Origin: Ruminiclostridium sp.
GTDB lineage: Bacteria > Bacillota_A > Clostridia > Oscillospirales > Ruminococcaceae
Direction of reading: 5' to 3'
Assembly (NCBI GenBank): GCA_017550775.1
Contig: JAFZOA010000266.1
Location: 1-9,062, forward strand
Length of the DNA: 9,062 nt
In this document: positions 1 through 7,074 of the stretch, in pieces
How the letters are laid out: every line of letters begins with the position of its first letter
Numbering within the stretch: the stretch's first letter is position 1
The notes under the pieces: model-generated
What the model saw: only the letters and a program-made list of their open reading frames with translations
What the model was told of the DNA's origin: nothing
Database searches by the model: none
Position numbers and translations under genes: made by a program

Positions 1-68
1 AGAGCCCCTTGCGAGGGGACGGGGGGCGAGGAGCCCCCAGCAGGGTTTGGGGCAGAGCCCCAACAGGG
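1..68. repeat. Cluster of three GC-rich hairpins downstream of the kinase gene
   Basis: Three adjacent inverted repeats fill the non-coding DNA just after the kinase stop codon. They are TTGGGGC/GCCCCAA (47-53 with 57-63, 3-nt loop), GGGGGC/GCCCCC (22-27 with 33-38, 5-nt loop) and CCCCT/AGGGG (5-9 with 14-18, 4-nt loop). Read on the minus strand, the first two units each begin CCCTG followed by a G-run hairpin, so they look like diverged tandem copies with a period of about 23 nt. AGAGCCCC occurs at 1-8 and again at 54-61, so the element may continue beyond the window edge. Similar GC palindromes recur between genes in gut Clostridia, as far as I recall. There is no U-tract, so this is not a classic intrinsic terminator, although the hairpins could still stop or stabilise the kinase transcript. 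Confidence 0.6.
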
Positions 69-2858
69 TCAATCGGAAATGAGCTCGGAAAGCGTCTCAT
101 ACAGTCTGTCCGGCTCGACGGGCTTCGACAGGTGCGCGTTCATGCCTGCCTGCAAGGACTGCTGAACGTCCTCGTCGAACGCGTTCGCGGTCATCGCTAT
201 GATCGGTATGGTCTTAGCGTCCGCACGATCCATTGCGCGTATCTCCGCGGTAGCCTGCAAGCCGTCCATTACCGGCATACGCACGTCCATAAGTATCGCG
301 TCGAAAGTGTTTTCTTCGCTCGCCGCGAACGTGTCCGCAGCAAGCCGCCCGTTTTCGGCGTGCTCTACCTTTATTCCCTTCATGGAGAGGATCTTCTTCA
401 TGATCTCGGCGTTTATCATCACGTCCTCTGCGAGCAGTATCCTCCGCCCGGTAAGCTCGGCGTGGTGCTTTTTCGCCATGCTGTTCTTCCTGCGAAGTGC
501 AAGGGCAAGCTCGTTTTTGAGGTTCGCGGCGAACAGAGGCTTGGACATGAACCCGTCCACGCCGGCTTTCTTTGCCTTGCCCGCAACATCGTCCCAGCTG
601 TACGCGGTGAGGATTATCACGCAGGAGTTGTCCCCGGTGAGCCTGCGTATCTGCTTTGTGACCTCGATGCCGTCCTGCTCCGGCATTTTCAGATCGACAA
701 GGATAAGGTTGTAAGCTTCACGCCGCGCCATTTTCAGCTTTATGTTCTCTATCGCGTCCTCGCCGTTCGTGCATACGTCCGCGTTTATGCCCATTTCTTC
801 AAGCACTATCTTCGCGTGCTCGCAGTCAACCTCTTTGTCGTCGATCACCAGCACCTTCATGTCCTGCGGGCAGACATCGTCATCGGCGGTCTTGCTGTCG
901 TTGCGGGAGCTCCTTTTGAGCGTGACGTTGACTGTGAACTCGGTGCCCTTGTTCTTCTCCGACGTGACGGAGATGTTGCCGTTCATCATCTCGACGATGT
1001 TCTTGGTTATCGCCATACCGAGGCCGGTACCGCCGTATTTGTTTGTGGAAGCGCCGTCCTCCTGGCTGAACGCTTCGAATATCTTCGGAAGGTAATCCGC
1101 GTCCATACCGATGCCGGTGTCACGAATGATGAACCGGAGCGTGCATTTGTCGTCGTAGGTCTTTATGTTCTCGGCTATGAATGTGACGGTGCCGCCCGCC
1201 GGAGTGAACTTGACCGCATTCCCGAGAATGTTTATGAGCACCTGTTTGAGCTTCATATCGTCGCCGATATAGTATTCCGCGAGCTCCCCGGAAAGGCGGT
1301 ATTCGTATTTAAGTCCCTTGTCGCGGCACTGACCGTTTATCATGGTGTTGATCTGACCGAGCATATCGGTGAAGGAGAACTCCTCGCTTCGCAGCACCAT
1401 GCGGCCGCTCTCGATGCGGCTCATATCGAGTATGCCGTTTATGAGTTCGAGCAGATGCTTGGCGCTGCCGTTGATCTTTTCGAGCTGGTCGCGGGTCTCG
1501 GGAGACAGGTTCTTTTCCTTGAGCGCGATGTTGTCGAGACCGATGATCGCGTTCATGGGTGTTCTTATCTCGTGGCTCATGTTCGAGAGGAAAGCTGTCT
1601 TGGCGATATTCGCCTGACGCGCCTCGTCGAGAGCGAGAGCAAGTGCTTCGTTCTTCTGGCGCTGCTCACGGATAACGTCGGTGATATCGCTTTTGAGCAG
1701 TATATAGAATTTCGTCTCGCGGTCAACGGTATAGAACGCGAAGCGCTTGTTGTAGGTCTCTCCGTCTATGTCGCAGGTCACATCGACGGTGTACGGCTCG
1801 CTCTGGGAAAGCTTTTCCTCTACGGTCTGTGCCGAGAGTGCGCGAAGGAGCTCTTCGCGGTCGTGGAGCTTTTCCGAAGCGGCGGGAATGACCTGCTCGC
1901 GGATATATTCCATGTAGTAGCCGTTTTTCTGCTTCGGGAAGATGTTTCCGCGCTTGACATTGCTGCTGTCGCCGATAACAACGCCGTAGGTGCCGTTGAC
2001 TATGTAGCTTACCATGTCGTACTGCTGGGCGAGCACCTTGGAGTTGAGCACCTCGGTCACCTTCTCGGAGTTGTACTCGGTCTCGACCATGAACGCGATG
2101 ATATCGCCGGTAACCGGAGCCTTGCGGACGGAGAGAGCGTACTTTATGAAGCACTGTCTTCCCGACTGACGGCGGGAGAAGATGACGAGGGGAAGGATAT
2201 TATCGCCGAAGCGATGCATATCTTTCACGGCATCCGGGTCGAACTTGCTGCGGTAGAATTCCTTGTCGCTGTCGAGCACCATGTTGTCGAAGCGCGCACG
2301 GATAACGTCCTCGGTCTTCGCGCCGACCTTATCCGTGTTGTACAGGTCACGTCCGCGAACGTCCTCTACGACTCCCTTGGTGAGGTTCACGCGAAGGGTG
2401 GCGAGGCTGTCGTCTGCGAGGGTGTGGAGCTCCTTATCCAGCTCGTCGTACATTACCTGCGTGAGCCGGTGGTTCTCCTTGATCTCGGTGATGTCGAAGT
2501 ATGTGCAGTAGGCGTACATCTTTTCATCGTAGTCTATGAACGAGTAGTGTACACAGACCCATATCCAGTTGCCCTTCATGGTCATTTTGCGCACGTTGAG
2601 GCGGTTGGTGCCGGTGCGGGTGATATGGTGCCTGAAGAGGTACGCTACCTCGTCGCGGTCGTCGGGGTGGATAGTTCTCATGGTGCCGCCGCTTTCGAGG
2701 CGGATGAAGTCCTCGGAGGTACCCTCCATCATATCGGTGAACTCTTTCGAGCACCAGATAGGGAAGTATCTTCCGTCAGGTTCAACCTGCATGAGAACGG
2801 AGTTGTTGTTAAGAGAATAAAACAGGTCTTTGTAGAAAATGTCATTGAATCCGATCAT
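69..2858 (-). CDS. Soluble PAS-containing hybrid sensor histidine kinase with two receiver domains
   Basis: Predicted cytosolic phosphorelay kinase of 929 residues with no membrane segment or signal peptide. Residues about 10-128 form a PAS_3-like domain (HPDD at 64-67, GNWIWVCV at 96-103, closing YFDITEI at 120-126). About 150-270 and 280-395 look like two weaker PAS-like regions, the last followed by a probable coiled coil. The HisKA domain has the SHEIRTPMN motif with phospho-acceptor His429. The ATPase domain shows the N box (Asn547), DTGIGM (580-585) and GGTGLGM (609-615). Receiver 1 has Asp673/674, acceptor Asp722, Thr751 and Lys773; receiver 2 has Glu811/Asp812, Asp858, Thr890 and Lys912. 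Both receivers therefore look active. There is no HPt or DNA-binding output domain, and no partner gene nearby. I chose the ATG at 2858 because it has a GGAG-type ribosome-binding site 5 nt upstream. An in-frame TTG at 2894 would lie at the predicted transcription start and lacks a ribosome-binding site. The ligand and output are unknown. Confidence 0.93.
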   Translation of the reverse strand: MIGFNDIFYKDLFYSLNNNSVLMQVEPDGRYFPIWCSKEFTDMMEGTSEDFIRLESGGTMRTIHPDDRDEVAYLFRHHITRTGTNRLNVRKMTMKGNWIWVCVHYSFIDYDEKMYAYCTYFDITEIKENHRLTQVMYDELDKELHTLADDSLATLRVNLTKGVVEDVRGRDLYNTDKVGAKTEDVIRARFDNMVLDSDKEFYRSKFDPDAVKDMHRFGDNILPLVIFSRRQSGRQCFIKYALSVRKAPVTGDIIAFMVETEYNSEKVTEVLNSKVLAQQYDMVSYIVNGTYGVVIGDSSNVKRGNIFPKQKNGYYMEYIREQVIPAASEKLHDREELLRALSAQTVEEKLSQSEPYTVDVTCDIDGETYNKRFAFYTVDRETKFYILLKSDITDVIREQRQKNEALALALDEARQANIAKTAFLSNMSHEIRTPMNAIIGLDNIALKEKNLSPETRDQLEKINGSAKHLLELINGILDMSRIESGRMVLRSEEFSFTDMLGQINTMINGQCRDKGLKYEYRLSGELAEYYIGDDMKLKQVLINILGNAVKFTPAGGTVTFIAENIKTYDDKCTLRFIIRDTGIGMDADYLPKIFEAFSQEDGASTNKYGGTGLGMAITKNIVEMMNGNISVTSEKNKGTEFTVNVTLKRSSRNDSKTADDDVCPQDMKVLVIDDKEVDCEHAKIVLEEMGINADVCTNGEDAIENIKLKMARREAYNLILVDLKMPEQDGIEVTKQIRRLTGDNSCVIILTAYSWDDVAGKAKKAGVDGFMSKPLFAANLKNELALALRRKNSMAKKHHAELTGRRILLAEDVMINAEIMKKILSMKGIKVEHAENGRLAADTFAASEENTFDAILMDVRMPVMDGLQATAEIRAMDRADAKTIPIIAMTANAFDEDVQQSLQAGMNAHLSKPVEPDRLYETLSELISD

Positions 2859-2863
2859 AGCGG

Positions 2864-2873
2864 CTCCCCCCCT
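2864..2873 (-). promoter_or_regulatory. Ribosome-binding site with a seven-G run for the kinase gene
   Basis: Read on the minus strand this is AGGGGGGGAG ending 5 nt before the ATG at 2858. It decides the start codon of the kinase gene. The homopolymer of seven G inside the Shine-Dalgarno sequence is unusual and could vary in length between cells; that consequence is inference. Confidence 0.75.
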
Positions 2874-2898
2874 GTCAGATAGTCCGGGTATCAATACT

Positions 2899-2927
2899 AT
2901 TATAACATATATACAAACTATTTACAA
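2899..2927 (-). promoter_or_regulatory. Sigma-A type promoter of the kinase gene
   Basis: On the minus strand, TTGTAA (2927-2922) is followed after exactly 17 nt by a perfect TATAAT (2904-2899). It has a TG one base upstream of the -10, making it an extended -10 promoter. The start of transcription is predicted near 2892, giving a leader of about 34 nt. It diverges from the htpG promoter, with the two -35 boxes about 50 bp apart. Confidence 0.8.
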
Positions 2928-2975
2928 CCCCCCTTTTTTACTCGGACGCAATTTGAAACGGAATAAAAAAAGGGG

Positions 2976-3003
2976 TTGACATTTCGGGAAAACGTGATAT
3001 AAT
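2976..3003 (+). promoter_or_regulatory. Sigma-A type promoter of htpG
   Basis: A perfect TTGACA (2976-2981) and a perfect TATAAT (2998-3003) are separated by 16 nt. An A-rich stretch lies just upstream of the -35 (2964-2971). The start of transcription should fall near 3010, inside the CIRCE element, so HrcA bound there would block the polymerase. Both boxes match consensus, so the promoter should be strong when derepressed. Confidence 0.88.
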
Positions 3004-3006
3004 ATA

Positions 3007-3035
3007 GTTAGCACTCAAAAGCCACGAGTGCTAAC
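3007..3035 (+). promoter_or_regulatory. CIRCE element (HrcA operator) upstream of htpG
   Basis: A perfect match to the CIRCE consensus: TTAGCACTC (3008-3016), nine spacer bases (3017-3025) and GAGTGCTAA (3026-3034). The symmetry is extended by one more G/C pair at 3007 and 3035. CIRCE binds the heat-shock repressor HrcA, which needs GroEL to stay active. The element starts 4 nt after the -10 box and covers the predicted transcription start. It therefore predicts heat-inducible, HrcA-repressed htpG expression. In Bacillus subtilis, CIRCE controls groESL and the dnaK operon while htpG is outside that regulon, so the wiring here differs from that model. Confidence 0.96.
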
Positions 3036-3036
3036 G

Positions 3037-3052
3037 CCGGTCGGAATACCGG
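3037..3052 (+). other. Small hairpin in the htpG leader
   Basis: CCGGT (3037-3041) and ACCGG (3048-3052) can form a 5-bp stem with a 6-nt loop, extendable by one G-U pair (3036 with 3053). It lies in the leader between CIRCE and the ribosome-binding site (AAGGAG, 3066-3071). It could affect mRNA stability, but a stem this short may be chance. Confidence 0.35.
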
Positions 3053-3082
3053 TGTGAAAGAGAAAAAGGAGACGATGCAACA

Positions 3083-4969
3083 ATGGCTAAGAAGCAGTTT
3101 AAGGCGGAATCGAAGCGCCTGCTCGAAATGATGATAAACTCGATATACACTCATAAGGAGATATTCCTCCGTGAGCTTATATCCAACGCAAGCGATGCCA
3201 TGGATAAGCTTTACTTCAAGTCCATGCAGGAAAACCTCGGCATGACCCGTGAGGATTTCGGGATAGACCTGTCCTTCGACAAGGATAAGCGCACTATCAC
3301 AATAACCGATAACGGTATCGGCATGGATAAGGACGAGCTCGAAAACAACCTCGGCGTGATCGCGCAGTCCGGCTCGCTCAAATTCAAGCAGGACAATGCG
3401 GAAGCGGACAAGGAGGAGGTCGATGTTATCGGTCAGTTCGGCGTCGGCTTCTATTCGGCGTTCATGGTGGCAAAGAAGGTCGAAGTCCTCACAAAGAAGT
3501 ACGGTGAGGAGCAGGCTTACCTCTGGAGCAGCGAGGGCGTTGACGGCTACACGATAACCGATGCCGAAAAGGACTCCAACGGCTCGGTCATCACACTCTA
3601 CCTCAAAGATGACGCGGACGAAGAGGATTACAGCGAGTTCCTTGCCGAGTACAAGTTAAAGAGCCTCGTAAAGCGCTACAGCGACTATATCCGCTACCCG
3701 ATAAGAATGCCCGTTACTCACCGTAAGCCCAAGGAAGGCAAGGAGGGCGAGTACGACGAGACCACCGAGATCGAGACCCTCAACAGCATGGTGCCGATCT
3801 GGAAGAAATCCAAGCAGGAGCTTACCGACGAGCAGTACAACGAGTACTACAAGGAAAAGTTCCTCGACTACATGGACCCGTTGACTCATATCCACTCCAA
3901 GACCGAGGGTACCGCGACCTACAACGCGCTGCTGTTCATTCCGAAGAAAGCGCCCTTCGACTTCTACACCAAGGAGTACGAGAAGGGGTTACAGCTCTAT
4001 TCGAGCGGCGTGCTCATCATGGATAAGTGCGCAGACCTGCTCCCCGACTATTTCAGCTTTGTGAAGGGTCTCGTGGACAGCGAGGACCTGTCCCTCAACA
4101 TCTCCCGTGAAATGCTCCAGCACGACCGTCAGCTTAAGCTCATCGAAAAGAGCCTCGAACGCACGATCAAGAACGAGCTGAAAAAGATGCTGAACAACGA
4201 CCGCGAGAAGTACGAGGAGTTCTGGAAGAACTTCGGCTTACAGATAAAGTACGGTCTGTACAGCAGCTACGGTATGCAGAAGGAGTTCTTACAGGATCTG
4301 CTACTGTTCACGTCAAGCGCCGAGAAGAAGTACACCACCCTCGACGAGTACGTTACCCGCATGAAGGAGGGTCAGGACGCTATCTACTTCGCGAGCGGCG
4401 AGAGCGTGTCCAAGCTCGACACCCTTCCGCAGACGGAAATGCTCAAGGACAAGGGCTATGAGATACTCTACCTCACCGACAACGTAGATGAGTTCATCGT
4501 GAAGATGCTGGTGGACTACGACGGCAAAGAGTTCAAGTCTATCCAGTCCTCCGACGCAGACTTCGAGAGCGACGAGGAAAAGGCTCAGAAGAAGGAAAAG
4601 ACCGAGCAGAACAAGGATCTTCTCGGCGAGATGAAGAAGGCGCTCGAAGGCAAGGTAGCGGATGTGCGCATCTCGGCAAAGCTGCGTTCTCACCCGGTAT
4701 GCCTGACAAGCGACGGCGAGGTATCGCTCGAAATGGAGAAGGTGCTCGGAGCTATGCCGGGCAACGAAATGAAGCCCAAGGCGGATCGCGTGCTTGAGAT
4801 CAACGCCGATCACCCGATATTCTCCAAGCTCCAGTTCCTCATGGACAACGACAAGGAGAAGCTTGCGGCATACGCGGATATCCTGTACGATCAGGCGCTC
4901 TTGATCGAGGGTATGGAGATAGAAGACCCGGTAGAGTACTGCAACAAGGTTTGCAGTCTTATGATATGA
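3083..4969 (+). CDS. htpG: Molecular chaperone HtpG (bacterial HSP90)
   Basis: ATP-dependent cytosolic HSP90 chaperone, a dimer that remodels late-folding client proteins. The 628 residues match the usual bacterial length of about 620-630. The N-terminal GHKL ATPase domain shows LRELISNASDA (29-39) with catalytic Glu31 and the Mg-coordinating Asn35, DNGIGM (76-81), and the GQFGVGF lid/glycine motif (117-123). The middle domain carries LNISREMLQ (338-346), whose Arg342 corresponds to the arginine that contacts the ATP gamma-phosphate. The C-terminal dimerisation domain ends at about 628, without the eukaryotic MEEVD tail, as expected for bacteria. The start at 3083 follows AAGGAG (3066-3071) with an 11-nt gap, slightly long but the best fit. 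An ATG at 3075 is in another frame. Expression is predicted to be HrcA-repressed through the upstream CIRCE. deoC lies 44 bp downstream in the same direction. Confidence 0.98.
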   Translation: MAKKQFKAESKRLLEMMINSIYTHKEIFLRELISNASDAMDKLYFKSMQENLGMTREDFGIDLSFDKDKRTITITDNGIGMDKDELENNLGVIAQSGSLKFKQDNAEADKEEVDVIGQFGVGFYSAFMVAKKVEVLTKKYGEEQAYLWSSEGVDGYTITDAEKDSNGSVITLYLKDDADEEDYSEFLAEYKLKSLVKRYSDYIRYPIRMPVTHRKPKEGKEGEYDETTEIETLNSMVPIWKKSKQELTDEQYNEYYKEKFLDYMDPLTHIHSKTEGTATYNALLFIPKKAPFDFYTKEYEKGLQLYSSGVLIMDKCADLLPDYFSFVKGLVDSEDLSLNISREMLQHDRQLKLIEKSLERTIKNELKKMLNNDREKYEEFWKNFGLQIKYGLYSSYGMQKEFLQDLLLFTSSAEKKYTTLDEYVTRMKEGQDAIYFASGESVSKLDTLPQTEMLKDKGYEILYLTDNVDEFIVKMLVDYDGKEFKSIQSSDADFESDEEKAQKKEKTEQNKDLLGEMKKALEGKVADVRISAKLRSHPVCLTSDGEVSLEMEKVLGAMPGNEMKPKADRVLEINADHPIFSKLQFLMDNDKEKLAAYADILYDQALLIEGMEIEDPVEYCNKVCSLMI

Positions 4970-5013
4970 TACCGTTTTCCGGTACAGCCTGAAAAAAGAA
5001 AAGAGGGGAACTT

Positions 5014-5664
5014 ATGACAGACAAGGCAATATTCGCAATGATCGACCATACCCTGCTCTCGCCGACGGCAACGGTGATGCAGATAAGAACGCTGTGCATC
5101 GAAGCGCTCGACTACGGCACCGCGAGCGTCTGCATACCGCCTTGCTATGTGAAGCAGGTGCACAAGGAGTTCCCCACGCTCAATATCTGCACTGTCATAG
5201 GTTTTCCGCTCGGGTATCAGACCTTGCAGGCGAAGCTCATGGAGACCAGGCAGGCGCTCGCGGACGGCGCGAACGAGATCGACATGGTGATAAACCAGAC
5301 CGCGGTCAAGAACGAGGACTACGATACCGTTATCGGCGAGATAAAGGAGATCAAACGCGTCTGCGGAGATCATATCCTTAAGGTCATAGTCGAGACCTGC
5401 AACCTGAACAGGGACGAGAAGATAATGCTCTGTCACGCGGTGACCACCGCCGGCGCGGACTACATCAAGACTTCCACCGGCTTCGGAAGCGCGGGGGCGA
5501 CTAAGGAGGACGTGAAGCTCTTCGCGGAGAACATCGGAAAGAACGTGAAGATCAAGGCTGCGGGAGGCATTAAGTCCCGCGAGGACATGGAGGACTTCAT
5601 AGCGCTCGGCTGTTCGCGCCTCGGGACGAGCTCCGGAGTAAAGATACTCAAAAAGAAGAAGTAG
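5014..5664 (+). CDS. deoC: Deoxyribose-phosphate aldolase (DeoC)
   Basis: Class I aldolase that cleaves 2-deoxyribose 5-phosphate to glyceraldehyde 3-phosphate and acetaldehyde, the last step in using the sugar of deoxynucleosides. The 216 residues match the usual bacterial length. Visible family motifs are DHTLL (11-15), VIGFPLG (61-67), NEIDMVIN (87-94) with Asp90, LKVIVET (122-128), YIKTSTGF (150-157) with the predicted Schiff-base Lys152, and KAAGGI (181-186) with Lys181. These correspond to Asp102, Lys167 and Lys201 of the Escherichia coli enzyme, so the active site looks complete. A GAGGGG ribosome-binding site (5003-5008) lies 5 nt before the ATG. No other nucleoside-catabolism gene (deoB, phosphorylase, cdd) is nearby. 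It has no promoter of its own that I can see and probably shares the htpG transcript. The lysine-rich tail (KILKKKK) is just before the stop. Confidence 0.96.
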   Translation: MTDKAIFAMIDHTLLSPTATVMQIRTLCIEALDYGTASVCIPPCYVKQVHKEFPTLNICTVIGFPLGYQTLQAKLMETRQALADGANEIDMVINQTAVKNEDYDTVIGEIKEIKRVCGDHILKVIVETCNLNRDEKIMLCHAVTTAGADYIKTSTGFGSAGATKEDVKLFAENIGKNVKIKAAGGIKSREDMEDFIALGCSRLGTSSGVKILKKKK

Positions 5665-5675
5665 ATCATCTGTCA

Positions 5676-5709
5676 CCGCCGCGGGAAACTGCGGCGGCGT
5701 TTGTTTGTT
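5676..5709 (+). terminator. Intrinsic terminator after deoC
   Basis: CCGCCGC (5676-5682) pairs with GCGGCGG (5691-5697) around an 8-nt loop, followed by a T-rich tail (5700-5709, TTTGTTTGTT). It lies 12 nt past the deoC stop. It closes the htpG-deoC unit and separates it from the antiporter gene. Confidence 0.87.
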
Positions 5710-5731
5710 CTGCAAAACGGTGAAAAAACTG

Positions 5732-5760
5732 TTGCAATTTGGAGCGTATTGTATTATAAT
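5732..5760 (+). promoter_or_regulatory. Sigma-A type promoter of the antiporter gene
   Basis: TTGCAA (5732-5737) and a perfect TATAAT (5755-5760) with a 17-nt spacer. Transcription should begin near 5767, leaving a leader of only about 33 nt, too short for a riboswitch. It lies directly after the deoC terminator, so the antiporter is an independent unit. Confidence 0.85.
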
Positions 5761-5799
5761 ATAAAAATGTGCGAAAAGAAATAAGAAGAAGGCGTTAAA

Positions 5800-7011
5800 A
5801 TGGAAGGAATAGAATACCTGAAAGACCTTGCGCTGATAATAGTGACGGCGAAGGTATTCGGACTCATCGCGGGCAAGCTCAAAGCTCCGCAGGTCGTGGG
5901 AGAGATAATAGCGGGACTTGTGATAGGTCCCTCGGTGCTCGGCTGGGTCGGACAGAACGATTTCCTGTCGCGTATGGCGGAGATAGGCGTAGTGCTGATA
6001 ATGTTCGGCGCGGGGCTTGAGACCAACCTCAAAGACCTGCTCAAAACAGGCTGGAAGGCGCTTCTGATCGCGCTTGTGGGAGTGTTTGTCCCGCTTATCG
6101 GCGGAACCGTCGTATATGGTATGTTCTTCGGCTTCGGCGAGATAGGGAGCGAGCAGTTCATACGCGCGGTGTTCATAGGCACGATAATGACCGCGACATC
6201 CGTCGGTATAACGGTTCAGACGCTCAAAGAGCTCGGGCATCTCAAAGGCGAGATCGGAACGCTCATAATGAGCTCAGCGATTATCGACGATATCATCGGG
6301 ATCATCGTCCTCACCTTTGTCATCGGCTTCAAGAACCCCGAATCGAAGCCCCTCGACGTGGCGATACAGACAGGACTTTTCCTGCTGTTCAGCTTGGGTG
6401 TGGGAGTGGTGTCCTACTACCTGTTCAAGTTTGCCGACAAGCGCTATCCGCACAAGCGCCGCATACCGATACTCGGGCTTGCGCTGTGCATGATAATGGC
6501 GTACTCGGCGGAGAAGTTCTTCGGCATTGCGGATATTACCGGCGCTTATGTTGCGGGACTGATACTCTGCAACCTGCGCGACAGCGAGTATATCGCGGAG
6601 AAAATGGATATCAGCTCCTATATGCTGTTCGGTCCCGTGTTCTTCGCGAGTATCGGGTTGAAAACACAGTTTGACGGCTTCTCGCCGGAGCTGCTGCTGT
6701 TCTCGCTCGCGTTCGTGCTTATGGCGCTCATGACCAAGGTGATAGGCTGCGGCACGACGGCAAAGCTTCTCGGGTGCAGCACCAGGTACAGCCTTAAGGT
6801 CGGGGTCGGCATGATGACCCGGGGCGAGGTGGCGCTTATCGTGTCACAGAAGGGACTTTCGGTAGGGCTCATGGATCCGGTGTACTTCACGTCGGTGATA
6901 CTGCTGATAATCGTTTCGTCCGTGACAACGCCGATAGTGCTGAAACTGCTGTACAAGGGCGAGCCGAAGTACGACCGGCGTATCTCCGCATCACCGGATA
7001 CCGTGGAATAA
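5800..7011 (+). CDS. CPA2-family cation/proton antiporter (NapA/Kef-type transporter domain)
   Basis: Integral membrane exchanger of 403 residues, made almost entirely of hydrophobic helices; I count about 13 likely spans between residues 8 and 386. Family features are GEIIAGLVIGPSVLG (34-48), the unwound-helix motif TATSVGITV (131-139), the ion-binding pair Asp163-Asp164 in AIIDDIIGI, and TRGEVALI (340-347) near the C terminus. In this superfamily the double aspartate is typical of electrogenic Na+/H+ exchangers such as NapA. I infer Na+/H+ rather than K+/H+ exchange, but the ion is not proven. The protein stops soon after the last helix. It lacks the TrkA-N/RCK nucleotide-binding domain of KefB/KefC, so it is not a glutathione-gated Kef system. 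The start at 5800 has AGAAGAAGG (5784-5792) 7 nt upstream. It is flanked by its own promoter and terminator and probably serves pH, sodium or potassium homeostasis. Confidence 0.92.
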   Translation: MEGIEYLKDLALIIVTAKVFGLIAGKLKAPQVVGEIIAGLVIGPSVLGWVGQNDFLSRMAEIGVVLIMFGAGLETNLKDLLKTGWKALLIALVGVFVPLIGGTVVYGMFFGFGEIGSEQFIRAVFIGTIMTATSVGITVQTLKELGHLKGEIGTLIMSSAIIDDIIGIIVLTFVIGFKNPESKPLDVAIQTGLFLLFSLGVGVVSYYLFKFADKRYPHKRRIPILGLALCMIMAYSAEKFFGIADITGAYVAGLILCNLRDSEYIAEKMDISSYMLFGPVFFASIGLKTQFDGFSPELLLFSLAFVLMALMTKVIGCGTTAKLLGCSTRYSLKVGVGMMTRGEVALIVSQKGLSVGLMDPVYFTSVILLIIVSSVTTPIVLKLLYKGEPKYDRRISASPDTVE

Positions 7012-7018
7012 AGCCAAA

Positions 7019-7045
7019 AGGGGCGGGTAGTACGCCCCTCTTTTT
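7019..7045 (+). terminator. Intrinsic terminator after the antiporter gene
   Basis: AGGGGCG (7019-7025) pairs with CGCCCCT (7033-7039) around a 7-nt loop, followed by C and five T (7041-7045). It starts 8 nt after the stop codon. The flanking CCAAAA and TTTTTGG could lengthen the stem with a small bulge and might allow some activity on the opposite strand. Confidence 0.86.
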
Positions 7046-7074
7046 GGTAAAAACGGCGAAATGAGCAATTCTGC

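Noticed and set aside
9..2882. A 957-codon open frame on the plus strand, fully antisense to the kinase gene
   Set aside because: It is the complement of a GC-rich coding sequence whose minus-strand product has every expected kinase and receiver motif. The antisense translation has no recognisable domain, is rich in His, Val and Arg as typical of shadow frames, and has no promoter or ribosome-binding site of its own that I can see.
2859..2894. TTG start at 2894 for the kinase gene (12 residues longer)
   Set aside because: It would sit at or upstream of the predicted transcription start, has no ribosome-binding site, and encodes a tail containing the Shine-Dalgarno of the downstream ATG at 2858.
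4970..4984. TACCG/CGGTA hairpin after htpG as a terminator
   Set aside because: Only 5 bp of stem and followed by CAGCCTG and an A-rich stretch rather than T residues, so it is unlikely to terminate transcription.
5767..5784. Five-codon upstream frame (ATG TGC ... TAA) before the antiporter gene
   Set aside because: Its ATG lies at the predicted transcription start and has no ribosome-binding site, so it is unlikely to be translated.
4891..6240. A 449-codon minus-strand frame across the end of htpG, deoC and the start of the antiporter gene
   Set aside because: It runs through three well-supported plus-strand features and a terminator, and its translation shows no family motif.
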